A DNA stretch of 64,000 nt. Origin: Triparma columacea. Lineage: Eukaryota; Sar; Bolidophyceae; Parmales; Triparmaceae. The DNA is taken from NCBI GenBank assembly GCA_030267965.1, contig BRYA01000322.1, forward strand, positions 25,399 through 89,398. Direction: 5' to 3'. Position numbers and translations under genes: made by a program. Under the pieces are notes generated by a model that ran no database searches, was not told where the DNA came from, and saw only the letters and a program-made list of their open reading frames with translations. Positions 30,991-41,592 of this stretch are shown here, one piece after another (position 1 is the stretch's first letter; the number at the start of each line of letters is the position of its first letter).

Positions 30991-31839
30991 CTACATAGGG
31001 GGGAGCTCAGCAAGCAGCTCTTCCGCTCTGTCAATGGTACACTGATGGCTTCCTTCGGTGATTGCCTTCGTGAGCCAGATCCGGGCCTGGGCCGTGTCTT
31101 GAGGCAACCCATAACTCCCCTTAGCAAAGCCCCTCCCAAGCTGAAGATACGACAAGCAGCAGCCCCCCTGTGCAGCCCGGGATATGTAGAACATTCCAAG
31201 CGCAGTAACAACATCTCCGCCTATGCCCCTTAGGAGATATACGCCATAGACACCCATACACGCCACGTTCCCAAGTTCTGCCCCGCGCTTTAACCACTCT
31301 CGTGCTTGCTTCTTATCAATAGGAAGGCCGTTTAGCCCATATGAGTACGATGTACCGAGTTGTCGCATGGCATTCGCGTCGCCTCCCTCGGCTGCCTGAA
31401 GAAGTGCCTCTCGCCACTTCTTCACTTTCTCCTCGTTCTCAAGCTTCGTCTTCCACGCTTTGGCCTTATCATCACTCACGGCACCGCTCTTGACCAACGC
31501 TTCGATCGTGGACTTAGCTTGAGGCGCAGGAAACAAACGACCCTCCATGGGGTTATTCGTGCTGGGACTGGTCCTCTTTGTCCTGAGCCACTGCTCGATG
31601 GCAGAGCGCTCGTAGATCTTGCCATCCTCAGCCATGACGGGGTCGATGGGAAGCTCGAGGGTGATGGGGCACAGCCAGTTGTCCGCGATGGAATCCACCA
31701 CTCCGCTGATACGGCGTGAATTACTCTCTGATACGGCGTGCTTCCTCTCGGTCAAAGCGAGCTCAAACTCAGTGTCCTCGAGCTTGCGTTTGAAAGGGTT
31801 CTCCACCTTCACGACAACTACGCTGTTGTCAGAGTCCAT
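30991..31839 (-). CDS. U-box and Sel1-repeat protein, copy B
   Basis: Single exon, 282 aa from ATG 31839. It is near-identical to copy A, with two small in-frame insertions. One is about eight residues before Arg-Arg-Ile-Ser-Gly, from a short tandem duplication of GATACGGCGTG. The other is Leu-Leu-Gln-Ala in the first Sel1 helix. The U-box residues match copy A. Sel1 repeats carry several conservative substitutions. It ends Leu-Pro-Pro-Met-stop, three residues earlier than copy A. Both copies look intact, so function is probably kept. Confidence 0.88.
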   Translation of the reverse strand: MDSDNSVVVVKVENPFKRKLEDTEFELALTERKHAVSESNSRRISGVVDSIADNWLCPITLELPIDPVMAEDGKIYERSAIEQWLRTKRTSPSTNNPMEGRLFPAPQAKSTIEALVKSGAVSDDKAKAWKTKLENEEKVKKWREALLQAAEGGDANAMRQLGTSYSYGLNGLPIDKKQAREWLKRGAELGNVACMGVYGVYLLRGIGGDVVTALGMFYISRAAQGGCCLSYLQLGRGFAKGSYGLPQDTAQARIWLTKAITEGSHQCTIDRAEELLAELPPM

Positions 31840-32085
31840 AGCGACCGGTTCGAGGAGGGAGTAGGCTGGGTGTATGACCAACTTGTTGTGCAAATCCCGA
31901 GAGGTTTCGAGAGTGGCTGAACAGTGTGTACAGTAGGTGAAGGAGGTTGAAATTATTGTAGTCGATAGGTATATGGTAGATGAGTACGTAGAGGTGAGAA
32001 GAGGGCGAATGGCGCTTTAGAACGGGAGATATAGCACAGCAACCGGAATTTTGGACCAATCTTTTTTTTTGCTTGTAGAAATAAA

Positions 32086-32592
32086 GGTAAAAAGGACAAC
32101 AATGACAACGATTTACACTTGTCAAGGCTTTCACCAGTTATTATTTGTCGTATTGGTGATTTTTATCTCCTATTCACATCAAGTTCAAGTTATTTCCCCT
32201 CTTCAATCGAGGTCGACTCCAGTATTCATTGGGTTTGGATTATTCGTCTCATAGACGGGATAATACTACTTTCGGCCATATTTTCGATACTGTTAGCATC
32301 ATATTGAGGTTGCTACCGGGCAGAGAAACGCCATTGACGCCGCAATGACGCATTCATTGAGGGGTCTCCTCGCCGGGCCAAATTCCTTCAAGCCTGTCAG
32401 CGTCTCTTTCGGTCATCCTGCCGCTTCCATGGCTCAGTGTAACCTGTGTCAACACTTTCTACGAGACAGTTTGGCCTCAACTGGGTATCAACCACTAAAA
32501 ATCCACTCTCTCTGACACAATCCCTCTCCCTTGTTCTTTGTCCATCACACCACACTAACCCTCCTGATTCCCGTCAATAATGTAGGAACTCG
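32086..32592. repeat. Element R, copy 3 (interrupted)
   Basis: Same start and end as copies 1 and 2 (ends GTAGGAACTCG) but lengthened by about 148 bp at 32369-32516. Confidence 0.85.
32369..32516. mobile_element. 148-bp insertion inside R copy 3
   Basis: The sequence between GGGGTCTC and ACAATCCCTCTCCC, which are adjacent in copy 2. No coding capacity and no clear terminal repeats. It could be a small non-autonomous element, or the ancestral state with deletion in the other two copies. Confidence 0.4.
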
Positions 32593-32615
32593 CCCGACCC
32601 CGACCCTTAAACACA

Positions 32616-33044
32616 ATGTCCGCGTCGCTCTCCGTCCCGCACACCAACGATCCCGCCGCCTTCGGCGCGTCCACGCCCTTCATCCTGATCGCCCGCGTGC
32701 GGGTCAAGCCGGGCAAGGTCAAGGGGTACCTCGCCATCGCCGACCAGACCGATCTCGGCGTTTCGGACTCCGAGCCCGGCATGCTGCACCACACCTTCGA
32801 CGTGTCTGAGGACGACGACCACGCCTACACGTGGTCCGAGTTCTACCAGAACGACGCGGCGCTCGAGGCGCACCTCTCCAATCCCGTCATAGGCGCCTAC
32901 CTGCAGAACCACGCCGCGGTCTGCGAGAGCTTTTCGGTGGAGGTCTACGGCACGCTGTCGGACAAGACGGCAAAGGCGGCCAGGGCGCTGCCGTTTCCAG
33001 TGAAGATCTGGAAGACGGCGCTCGGGTACTCGCGCGTGAAGTGA
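32616..33044 (+). CDS. Antibiotic-biosynthesis-monooxygenase (ABM) domain protein
   Basis: Single exon, 142 aa, no targeting peptide. Ferredoxin-like alpha/beta domain: an opening strand Phe-Ile-Leu-Ile-Ala-Arg-Val-Arg-Val-Lys-Pro-Gly-Lys, then Pro-Gly-Met-Leu-His-His-Thr-Phe, Trp-Ser-Glu-Phe-Tyr-Gln-Asn-Asp-Ala-Ala-Leu and His-Leu. These are the usual ABM strands and helix. It may bind and oxidise small hydrophobic molecules as a dimer; substrate unknown. Base composition is much more GC-rich, with GC-ending codons, than the flanking DNA, and there is no intron. Transfer from bacteria is possible but not shown. Confidence 0.85.
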   Translation: MSASLSVPHTNDPAAFGASTPFILIARVRVKPGKVKGYLAIADQTDLGVSDSEPGMLHHTFDVSEDDDHAYTWSEFYQNDAALEAHLSNPVIGAYLQNHAAVCESFSVEVYGTLSDKTAKAARALPFPVKIWKTALGYSRVK

Positions 33045-33201
33045 AGAGAGGGGAGGCAGGGGAGGCAGGGGAGGCGGGGGAGAGGGAGGGAATCTTTGTT
33101 GTTGAATCAATCGTTCAATTTTTATTTGAAAGAGTAAAAAGAGGGAAGGAGAGAGGGACAAAGGCACAAAGGAGCAAAAGGAAAGGGGATATTCCAGACT
33201 T

Positions 33202-34105
33202 ATGACAATGTCAACAACCTCCAAAACTCCGTCGTCTGTTTCATCTTTATCATCCACATCATCTAGTAATCTCCCCTTATCTCCTACAGGTCCTACAGAT
33301 GTTATCTGTCGTCCCTCCCTCGATAGAAAGTTTCGCTCAATAATTTATGACATCTTATTAGTACAACCGTCAATAGGTCTTATACACCATTCATTACATC
33401 CAATAACTGCGAACGACGACAATGGAGATAACCTCGATAACCCCCTTAACAGCCCTAAGAAATCTCCCCCTACCACAGCCTCCACTACCTCCACCCCCAC
33501 TACCCTACCAACGTATCAAACGATAATGTCGTCACTAGCTAACCCCACATGCCCTTGGTGGTTAGATGACACCACCTTAAAGTCCGAGTCTACGAAACAA
33601 TACTACGGTCCAAACCCTTCACCAGACGCTCTTAAGCATATACAAATGTATCAACAGGAGGAGAAAACAGGGGGAGGGGGTAAGGGTTTAGTAGGAGGTG
33701 GTGGTGGGGGGAATAGACTACAGGGTAAAGGTTGGGTATGTAAGAAATGCGGTAAGCGGTTTAAGAGTTTGTTTTGGTTAGACCTACACCATTGCTCCAA
33801 CCACTTCAACAACAACTCTAAGAAGGGTGTAGATGATGAAACCCTGGTAGCGGGTGTTGGTGAACTTCACTGTAAAACAGTAGGGTGTAATAACAGGGGG
33901 AACTCATTATCACAACCACCTACTGGTATATCCTCATACCTTCCTTCAAACTCTGACGGTTTAGGTTTACCATGGAGGGTTGGGAAGTGTAGGAAGGAGG
34001 AGATGGAGATTAGGAAAATCGAATGCGAAGAGACTGTGGGGATATGCTTTGAAGGGAATGTTGAAGAGGTGCATTTGAAGGAAGCTGCTGTACAGGTGAG
34101 GGGTA

Positions 34106-34141
<36 letters not shown>

Positions 34142-34485
34142 AGGAAAGAGAGTGAAGAAGGAGGGTAGTGGTGTGTTAACACAATAGATCATTTTTCAAA
34201 CAATTGCTGACCCCTTCCCCCCCCACCACCACCCAGTTCTGCTCTCACCTAACCTGCGAGAGGCTAGTTACGTCCATCTCAGGTATGGAGTACTTAACCT
34301 CATACACAGTATCCTCTGTACTCCTTGAAGCTAGATCAGACGTCGGGCTAAACGCGTTCGGGAAGTGTGTCTGGGTGATTATGGCGGCGATTTATGGACT
34401 GCTTTATGTAGGGGGATTCAGAGCTGTAAGGGCCAAGGGAATTGGAGGGAAAGGATTCTCTAGAGGAGCTAAGAAGAAGGACTGA
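33202..34485 (+). CDS. C2H2 zinc-finger protein with C-terminal membrane helix, function unknown
   Basis: Exons 33202-34095 and 34237-34485, phase 0 (380 aa). Ser/Thr/Pro-rich N-terminus, then a poly-Gly segment. One zinc finger (about residues 177-200) reads Cys-Lys-Lys-Cys-Gly-Lys-Arg-Phe, then Leu-His-His-Cys-Ser-Asn-His. Several further Cys follow (Leu-His-Cys-Lys-Thr-Val-Gly-Cys). Exon 2 has Cys-Ser-His-Leu-Thr-Cys and a hydrophobic helix (Val-Trp-Val-Ile-Met-Ala-Ala-Ile-Tyr-Gly-Leu-Leu) before a basic tail. A zinc finger joined to a membrane anchor is unusual for a transcription factor. The intron holds a GT/GA microsatellite. Confidence 0.75.
34108..34141. repeat. (GT)n(GA)n microsatellite in intron
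   Basis: About eight GT then eight GA dinucleotides between donor 34096 and acceptor 34236. Confidence 0.85.
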
Positions 34486-34566
34486 ACAAACCAGACCCTG
34501 ACCTAATATAGAACGAAAGGCTTGTATATGTACAACTCAAAACCCTAGACCTTAGAACCCCCCCCG

Positions 34567-37500
34567 TCACTTCAATCCCTTGTTCCTGATTTCCCACCCC
34601 TTCCTGGCCCAAGCCTTCCCCATGTTCCTCTTGTAGCCTCTCCCCATCCCTCTCTTTATCCACCCCTTCGGGTCTGGTCCGATCATCTTCAGCGTGTCGT
34701 AGTACCTCTTGTCCGCCCCCTCTAGCCCCTCGTACTTCCTCGCCCTCTGCACCTCCCTTAGCATTACGTTCTTGCTCATCCTCTGTCCCCCCCCTCCCCC
34801 CTTGCCCCCCCCCCTCCCCACTATCGCCTCCACATTAACCTCCCCATCCCTGTCCATAAGCCCCCCCCTAATGGCTGCCCCCCTCAGCACCCCCACGTGC
34901 CTCTCCTTCGGCGCGACCCCTCTTAGCCTAACGCACTCCTCCAGTTCCCTAATCCCCTCCTCCAGGTTTCCCCTGCTCCCGTGGTAGTGCACTAGCATGC
35001 CGTGGGTATCAACGTCCAGGGTTCCCCCCTCCCACAGCACCGCCTCCTTGACTTTGTTGGCCTCCTCCAGCCTTTTGTTTTTGAGGAGCATCCTGATGAT
35101 GCACCTGTGTGTCCTTTCGTTCTTCTCCACCCCGACCTCCCCGTACCTCTCCCCGTAGAACGCCAGGGCCGTCCTTATCTTGCCCGTCCTCTCGATGCTC
35201 GCCAGCGCCGCGTTCATAACTACGGTCGTGGCCTTCCCCTCCCTCACCGCCTCCTCCAGGAGCTCCATGGCCTCAACGTTACGGGCCAGGGCCACGGACC
35301 GGGCGTCCATCCCGATCTCGCCGGGGCTCCTGCAAGCCGCGACCTTTGAGGACAGGGAGCCGTTGCCGAACATCCCGTCGTTCTCCTCCTTGACTTCCCT
35401 GACCCTCTCGATCGTCGGTCTTGGGTTGAAGGGGTCCTCCACCTTTACTAATTCCGACCCGTTCCCTCCCCCTCCCCCCCCCCCGACCTCCAGGGCGTCA
35501 CTCCTCTCCATGAGGAACCCCCCGTCCTCCCCCTCTTCGTCCTCAGTATCCTCCCACTCGTTCGATAGGCTAAGGGCCCTCTCAATGTCCTCTTCGCTTA
35601 GCTCCAGGTCTCCCCCCCCCGAGATCGCGAGCTCCGACTCCCTGCCCATGTACTCCTTCCTGAGTTGCTGCTCGATCATCTTGATGTTGATGTCGTCGTC
35701 CTCCCCCTCCCCCATTGCCTCCTCCCACGTGACCTTCCCCCCTTCCGCCCCGACGAGTTCCTTAACTCTTTCCTTCTCTTCCCATCTCTCCTTCCCTATA
35801 ACCTCGTCGATCTTCCACCCCTCCGCAATCGGCCATCTCCCTGTCCCCAGGTCGTCCTCCTGTCTAATCCCTTCGAATCTCTTCCTCTTAAGTTTCCCCC
35901 TATTGCTTCTCCCCTCCCCCCCCTTGTCGTCCCAGACGTCCCAGTCCATGCTAGCTACCGCCGTCTCCATTCCCGTCATTCCCGGTACGCTCTGCGTATT
36001 TACGCCCTCGTAAGGCTGCTCCATGCTGGTCACCAGGGCGTTGCGGATGCAGACGTCGTCGCTTAAGACGCCGTAGGCGTTGTTGATTATGGGGCTGGTT
36101 AGGGTTGCGCTTATGGCTGAGGCGTAGTCGGAGGATGACCAACCGACGACACCGGGACCGAGGAAACCGGGGGATGAAGGGTCGATGGATACCAGAGCAC
36201 TGGGGGGGGGGAGGGGAGAGGAAGCGATTATTGTTAATTTACCACCGGCGGCAGTTCTCCTGCACTCTCACGCATTCTCAGACATTCTCACCTCGCCTCT
36301 CCCTCGCTATTTGCCCCGATTTCTTCATTGCAGTAGTCTCTCATGGTGACTTCCCTCGCCTTGATGATGGCCTTTGCCGTGTCCCAGTCCCCCATCCCCC
36401 CCACCGCCCCCACGACGCTCCTCCAAACCCCCGGCCCGTACACATTGAAGCCGTCCTCCTCCCCCATCATGTCCACGACCTCCCTGATCATCTTCGCGTA
36501 GTACTGCGCCAGGCTCGGGTCCTTGGAGATCTCAGTGTGGTCGTACCGCACGGACATCCTGATGGCGTTGAAGACCTCAGAGTAGCAAGCCTCGTCGCGG
36601 ACCTCAGGGACGATCTCGTTCAAAACGTTTATTGCCCTCTCCCCCTCTCCCTTGTAACTGCAGCACCTGAGGTCGAGCTTCTGGAGGCCCAGCATTTCCC
36701 CCTCATCCCCCGTGGACAATTCCCTGATGTTCCTGTTGAGGACGATGCTGTTCCTGACCCACTCCAAGTTCCTCGGGTCCTTGCCTAGGATTTTATAACC
36801 GAAGCTGACTGCTGCATCTATCGCACCTTCCTCCCCGACCTCCTTGGCTCTTTCTAACCTCCCCTCCCACATTTCGATAAGTTCCTCGCTCCCCCTTCCT
36901 TTATAATCCTGGTTCCAAACCCAGTTCGCAATCCCCCCGACCTCCTCGAGTCCGTTCAATCCCCCTCCCCCGACAACCATGGAGACGCCGGTAACAACGT
37001 CCTCCTGCCTAATAATCTCCTTGAAGATTTCCTCCGGCAGCTTCAAGTTAACCCCCAGGAAGCCCAGGACTTCCCCTACCCTCCCCTTCCTCCCCCCCGC
37101 CCCGTAGTGTTTGATGAGCTCGTGCTTGACCACGCTCGCCGTGGTCTTTACGGCTGCCTCCAATTTTGAGTCGTCACCCTTCTTGAGGTTCTCGATTATG
37201 CTCCCGCAGTGCTTGTCGAGGACGCGTCTACCCTCCTTCCTCATGATGCCCGAGTCGATGCCCTCCACCAGCGCCGGGGGACCCCCCGAGGCCCCGGCGA
37301 CAGCGCCCCCTGTGCCAATTTTAGAACCCTCCTCCCCTACCCCAAGCATTTCCACCTCCAAGCCAGACTTCAAAACCAAATCCCTGTACCTGCTAGCCTC
37401 CCCCTCCCCCACCTCCGGCCTCACCCCGTAGAGTATCTCTCTGACAAGCTCGTCGTAGACCTCCCCCTTCCACTTTTCTTCTCCTAACCCGTTTGTGATC

Positions 37501-37742
37501 ATGGGTAGGTTGAAGTCCTTCCCCTTAACTTTGAAGCTCTCAAAAGCCTCCACGTCCATCTCCGCGTTCATCTCCCTCCTAACGCTCATCGGCTCTGAGT
37601 GCTCCCCCTTTACACCACGACGGACGGAAAGCTTTGGACCTGTCTTTGCAGCTCGACGACGACGGGTGTGCTTGGTGCTCTTCTTGGGAGTGAAAGCTGA
37701 ATTACCACCACGACGACCAAGGAGAGCGAGTGTTCGGAGCAT
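34567..37742 (-). CDS. Very large mitochondrial PPR-like helical-repeat protein
   Basis: Two exons, 36292-37742 and 34567-36199, joined in phase 2 (1027 aa). The splice is GTGAGA donor, CCCCAG acceptor. The chosen start (ATG 37742) gives a strongly basic presequence rich in Arg, Leu and Lys, typical of mitochondria. Exon 2 has an acidic disordered region and then helical pairs resembling pentatricopeptide repeats (Asn-Ala-Ala-Leu-Ala-Ser-Ile-Glu-Arg, Thr-His-Arg-Cys-Ile-Ile-Arg-Met-Leu-Leu, Gly-Met-Leu-Val-His-Tyr-His-Gly). The basic C-terminus could bind RNA. PPR-type proteins act in organelle RNA processing or mitoribosomes; which is not visible here. The two halves look like separate genes unless the intron is recognised. 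Confidence 0.72.
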
Positions 37743-37998
37743 TCTGATAAGATATTTGGGGGGAAAACCGACGACGGAGAACGTATGGAGGATTTTCTTG
37801 GTCAAGAAAGGGGTGGATGAGGGAGGACAGGCGTTGGTGGAGGTGTTATGAGGGGTTTGAAAGGTATTTAACTGAATGAATGGAACCAATTGATAATTTT
37901 AGGGCGTCGAAGAGTTATTATGCGGGAAGAAGCGGCAGTTGTAGGTTTAAGCCTTGATTTCGTTTTCAGGCCGGATCTGATTTTGGAAAAAAGGAAAT

Positions 37999-38508
37999 AT
38001 GGGCATTTTAGATAAGTTAGGATTCGGAGGAGCTAGTGAGGCTGCACCTGCCCCTAAACCAAAGGTCGGGAAGAGCGGCAAAAAGATCTGTTGCAGTGTA
38101 AGTTCAATCTTTGAGGTTGTGGAAGGGTCTCCGCTGAGGCCAGTCTTGTGCACTGCATTCTTTGGATAACAGAGGGATGATAGACGCATTTGAAACGATG
38201 TGCAAGATAGGTTTCACGCATCACCCACAAATACGTCAGGACATTGTAATTATGTCGACAAAAAGAGCGTTAGAAATGACTTTTGGGACTTCCTCTGGAG
38301 TCGACTTGAGGCCTCACTTTGAATTCTTCAATTAAGACACTCCTCTACTTGCTGACGCCCCCCTCCCACACTCATCCTCCTCCCGCAGTGTCCCGATACA
38401 AAGAAACCAAGAGATGTTTGCATAGTTGAGAAAGGAGAGGAAGCATGCAAGGACCTCATTGAAGCACACAAGGCTTGCCTCAGGGCTGAGGGCTTCGACG
38501 TGAAGTGA
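37999..38508 (+). CDS. COX17: COX17, cytochrome c oxidase copper chaperone
   Basis: Exons 37999-38097 and 38389-38508, phase 0 (72 aa). The intron cuts the copper-binding site: exon 1 ends Lys-Lys-Ile-Cys-Cys-Ser and exon 2 begins Cys-Pro-Asp-Thr-Lys-Lys, giving the Cys-Cys-X-Cys motif. The twin Cys-X9-Cys helices follow ([10 protein letters not shown] and Cys-Leu-Arg-Ala-Glu-Gly-Phe). It delivers Cu(I) to SCO1 and COX11 in the intermembrane space. It is too small and split for simple open-frame detection. Confidence 0.95.
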
Positions 38509-38574
38509 TGACGAAGGAGTCACTCATGATTTATCAAATAAATAGTACGGACAACCTTTTCTAAACATAAAATG

Positions 38575-39568
38575 TCACCCTTTACCAAAGGATGTGTCAA
38601 ACAATTTCTTTGTCCACTCCACTCCCAAGAATAGAGCCGCATTGCTTGGGAAGGCCCTGACCATTGTCGGACCTAGTCCCGCAAATAGACCATTTATCAC
38701 CCCCCTCTTCCTGGCCACGTCAGCCATGATTGGAAAGTACCCTCCCAAAACTTTTCCCTTTGGATCGCTTTGGAGTATGGTTTTAGGCACGTCAAACGGC
38801 ATCGCAACAAACCACCCAATCATGCCCGCCAGTCCCCCACTCAGCAAGTAGTTCAAGTCCTCCGGCAGCCTCCCATCAGACAGCGTGAAGAGCGAGAACT
38901 TAGAGAGCTCGTAACTCCCGAAAAATACCGCGTAGAAGGGCGCGTCCCTCATTATCTGGCCGTCGACCCCGACGAAGAGGCCCGCCATTCCTCTCTCCCT
39001 TAAAATATCTTTGGTTATTCTCACGGAGCTAACAGCTGCGGTCATAATCTGTGTCCTAGTCTTAACAACCTCAGAGGAGATCAAGACAAAGGAGCTGCAG
39101 AAGCCAGTGCCCAAGCCGAACAGAGCCGGTCTAACAATGTCGTTGTAGAATTCTAACTTCACCCTCCCTCCCCCAGCCTGCCCCATGTCGAACGGTTCCA
39201 GGGGGCTGGGGAAGCTCCTCTTTAACTGCTCGTTGATGCCGAAGGCCACGGCGTTCTCGATGCACATCCCAAGGGTGGTGGGGACCACGCCCTTCCAGAG
39301 GGCGAGGGGGGACTCGGCGCGGATTATTTTTAGGAATGTGGAAGTTGGGGATAGGGGGCTGGAGGTGGGAGCTTGGAGACGCACTTTTAGCGTGTCAAAA
39401 GGCTGGGGGGTGGGGAGAGGAAGGATTAGCTAAATCATCATAGAGAGGAAGACGAAAACTCTCTCTCACCTGTCCAGTGTATGCACAGAATAAAGAGCCT
39501 ACAAATGCGGATGTAACATCTCGTCCAGTTGTCATTATAAAACCATCCTTTGACACATCGAAGGACAT
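38575..39568 (-). CDS. Mitochondrial carrier family (SLC25) protein
   Basis: Exons 39470-39568 and 38575-39402, phase 0 (308 aa). Start at ATG 39568. Three carrier signatures: Pro-Phe-Asp-Thr-Leu-Lys-Val-Arg-Leu-Gln (the intron falls just before it), Ser-Ser-Glu-Val-Val-Lys-Thr-Arg-Thr-Gln (Pro replaced by Ser) and Pro-Phe-Asp-Val-Pro-Lys-Thr. Six helices are expected in the inner mitochondrial membrane. Substrate is not readable; the general look is nearest the carnitine/basic amino acid group. The stop is 66 bp from that of COX17. Confidence 0.88.
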
Positions 39569-39839
39569 CACAAGGGTTGAAGGAAGGCGACGAGGGGGGG
39601 AGGGTGTAGCTTTTTTTGAAGGAAGACTCTACGAACGTTCAAGGACCTTTAAGAGTACCAACGGGAAGTCAATTGATCTTCCTAAGACCAAACGATACGG
39701 CGCACTGGCACTTTGACACAGATTTCTTCTCCGGTTTGTTCTTTGTCTTTGGCAATTCTACCTTTCCACTCTTGCGCCCCTCTGTGATTTCCTGTATTTA
39801 TTTCATCCTTCCTCACCCCAGTAAAATACGATTTTTCTG

Positions 39840-41489
39840 TTACGACGAGAAATCTTGCAGCAGACTTGACTCCAAGTCTGTTAAATCTTCGTTGCCACCC
39901 CCCCCGCCCCCACTGCCGACACCCCCCCCCACGCTTACACTCAACTTCTCCACCACCTTATCTAGCTCCCCCATCTTTCCCGCGATTGCTGGTATGCTGA
40001 GTATGTTAATCGCCAGAACTGGAAGGCATAGCACAAATATGATCCAGTTTCCGGTTCCCTTGTCCATCCTCTGGAGCGCGTACCCCGCGACCAGCGGTCC
40101 AGTGCTCTTCCCCGCGCTCATAAAAACGCTCCATATGCCCCCAAGGAGGCCCTGGTTCCCACCCTCGTACTCGACAACCTGCGTGAAGTACGCAGAGTTG
40201 CTGGGGGTGACGAGGCAGATCCCGTAGATCAGAATGGCCCCGCCCCCCAGGAAGGGGACTATGGGGAGGATTTGCCCGCTGTCGAAAGCGCACCAGAGCG
40301 CGAAGCCCGCTCCCATGCACCCAAGTCCCATGGTGATGGTGACCCTCCCCCCGATGGCCTTGCCAAACTTGATCCCGCTCACCATGCCCAGCATGCCCAC
40401 GAAGGCCGCCCCGGCGAAGAAGACGCTATTCTCTAGACTCCCCCATCCGTAATTCTTTTCCATGAGGGGCGTCGCAACTGTTTCGAGCGAACAGAGCTGA
40501 AAATTCACGCAGAAGGTCGTCAAGACCATGAACCATCCCCCCCCGCCCCCCAGGCACCGACGCACCCCCGCCCAGGCGTTCTCGTTGTCGTCGTCTCGGA
40601 TGCTCTCCTTCCTAATGGTGGTGTTCTTCTTCGGTGGCGGCTCTGTGAAGATTGTTAGGAAGCTAATCAGCATCCCAAGCTGCAGGGCCGCCATAATATA
40701 TCCAGGCGCCGTGTCCTGAGAGAGGGAGAGAGGGGGCAATAAGTGAAAGTGAACGAGCGATCTAACGAGTGTTACCCCAACTCTTACCTCATTAAAATGA
40801 AACCACCCTACGTCAACTTGTACGTCCCTCACGATGGCGATTAAGGCGGGGCCGAGCATCACTCCTAAAAGGTCAAAGACCATTTGCTTGCCAATTACGG
40901 ACCCGAATTCGTCGGCCTCAACGCACTGGGATATGTAAGACCTACTTAGCGTTGTATTTGAGGCGCCAAATCCGGTGAGAATTCGACCGAGGATCAAGAA
41001 GCTCTGAGAAGTGAGAAGGGTAGAGAGTCAAAATGATGATGGATCTTGCGTTGATGTATGTATCGCCGTGCTCACCTTATCCCCGAGCGCCCCAGCAGCT
41101 CCATAGATGAAGCACCCCACCATTCCTACCGCCGCCGTGACACTGAAAACCTCCCTGAAGGGCCTCTCGTCCGCCCACCACCCTATGGGTATGAAAACTA
41201 TCATTCGGACAATGGAGAATGCTGACAATAACAATCCGTAGAACATTGCATCGCCACCAAGGAACTCTGTGTAGTGGTGCACGGTCGGCATCAGACAGCT
41301 GTACTCTACATTCATCGCAAATGTGTTGAAGTTAATCAGCCATAATGAAGGCTTCGGCAGCTGTGGGTCCTCTTTCATTGTTCCATGTTCTGAGATTGGA
41401 ACATAAATATTTGACTGTCGAGAAGGGGGGTCAGTAAGGTGCCTAACTTGCCTCCCCCCCCTGAGAGCCCTCACCTCCTCATTCTCCAT
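39840..41489 (-). CDS. Major facilitator transporter, MFSD8/CLN7-like
   Basis: Exons 41076-41489, 40788-41003 and 39840-40715, phase 0 throughout (501 aa). About 12 membrane helices. The strings Gly-Arg-Ile-Leu-Thr-Gly-Phe-Gly-Ala, Thr-Leu-Ser-Arg-Ser-Tyr-Ile-Ser and Leu-Glu-Thr-Val-Ala-Thr-Pro-Leu match the MFSD8 group (lysosomal membrane, chloride-linked). The acidic N-terminal tail contains a possible extra 60-nt in-frame intron (41415-41474). The C-terminal tail has a Gly-rich run and an acidic Leu-Leu motif that may sort it to the vacuole. Confidence 0.85.
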
Positions 41490-41592
41490 CTCAGTTAAAC
41501 TGTCTTTTAGTCGGATTCGGAAGGGAAGGGCAGTCTGTTTGAGGCAGGGTATTCAAGGGAGAAAGCATTCAGTCCGAAGAAAGATCGAACCA

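Larger units (their letters stand above)
31840..32615. other. Region upstream of U-box copy B and the ABM gene
   Basis: Holds the U-box leader (shared with copy A) and R copy 3, with a 148-bp insertion. The ABM start follows R by only 23 bp. Confidence 0.7.

Noticed and set aside
32607..33257. Minus-strand 216-codon frame
   Set aside because: Antisense to the ABM gene; no family resemblance.
35180..36013. Ser/Pro-rich plus-strand frame
   Set aside because: Antisense to exon 2 of the PPR-like gene.
39477..39716. 79-codon plus-strand frame
   Set aside because: Overlaps exon 1 of the mitochondrial carrier on the other strand.
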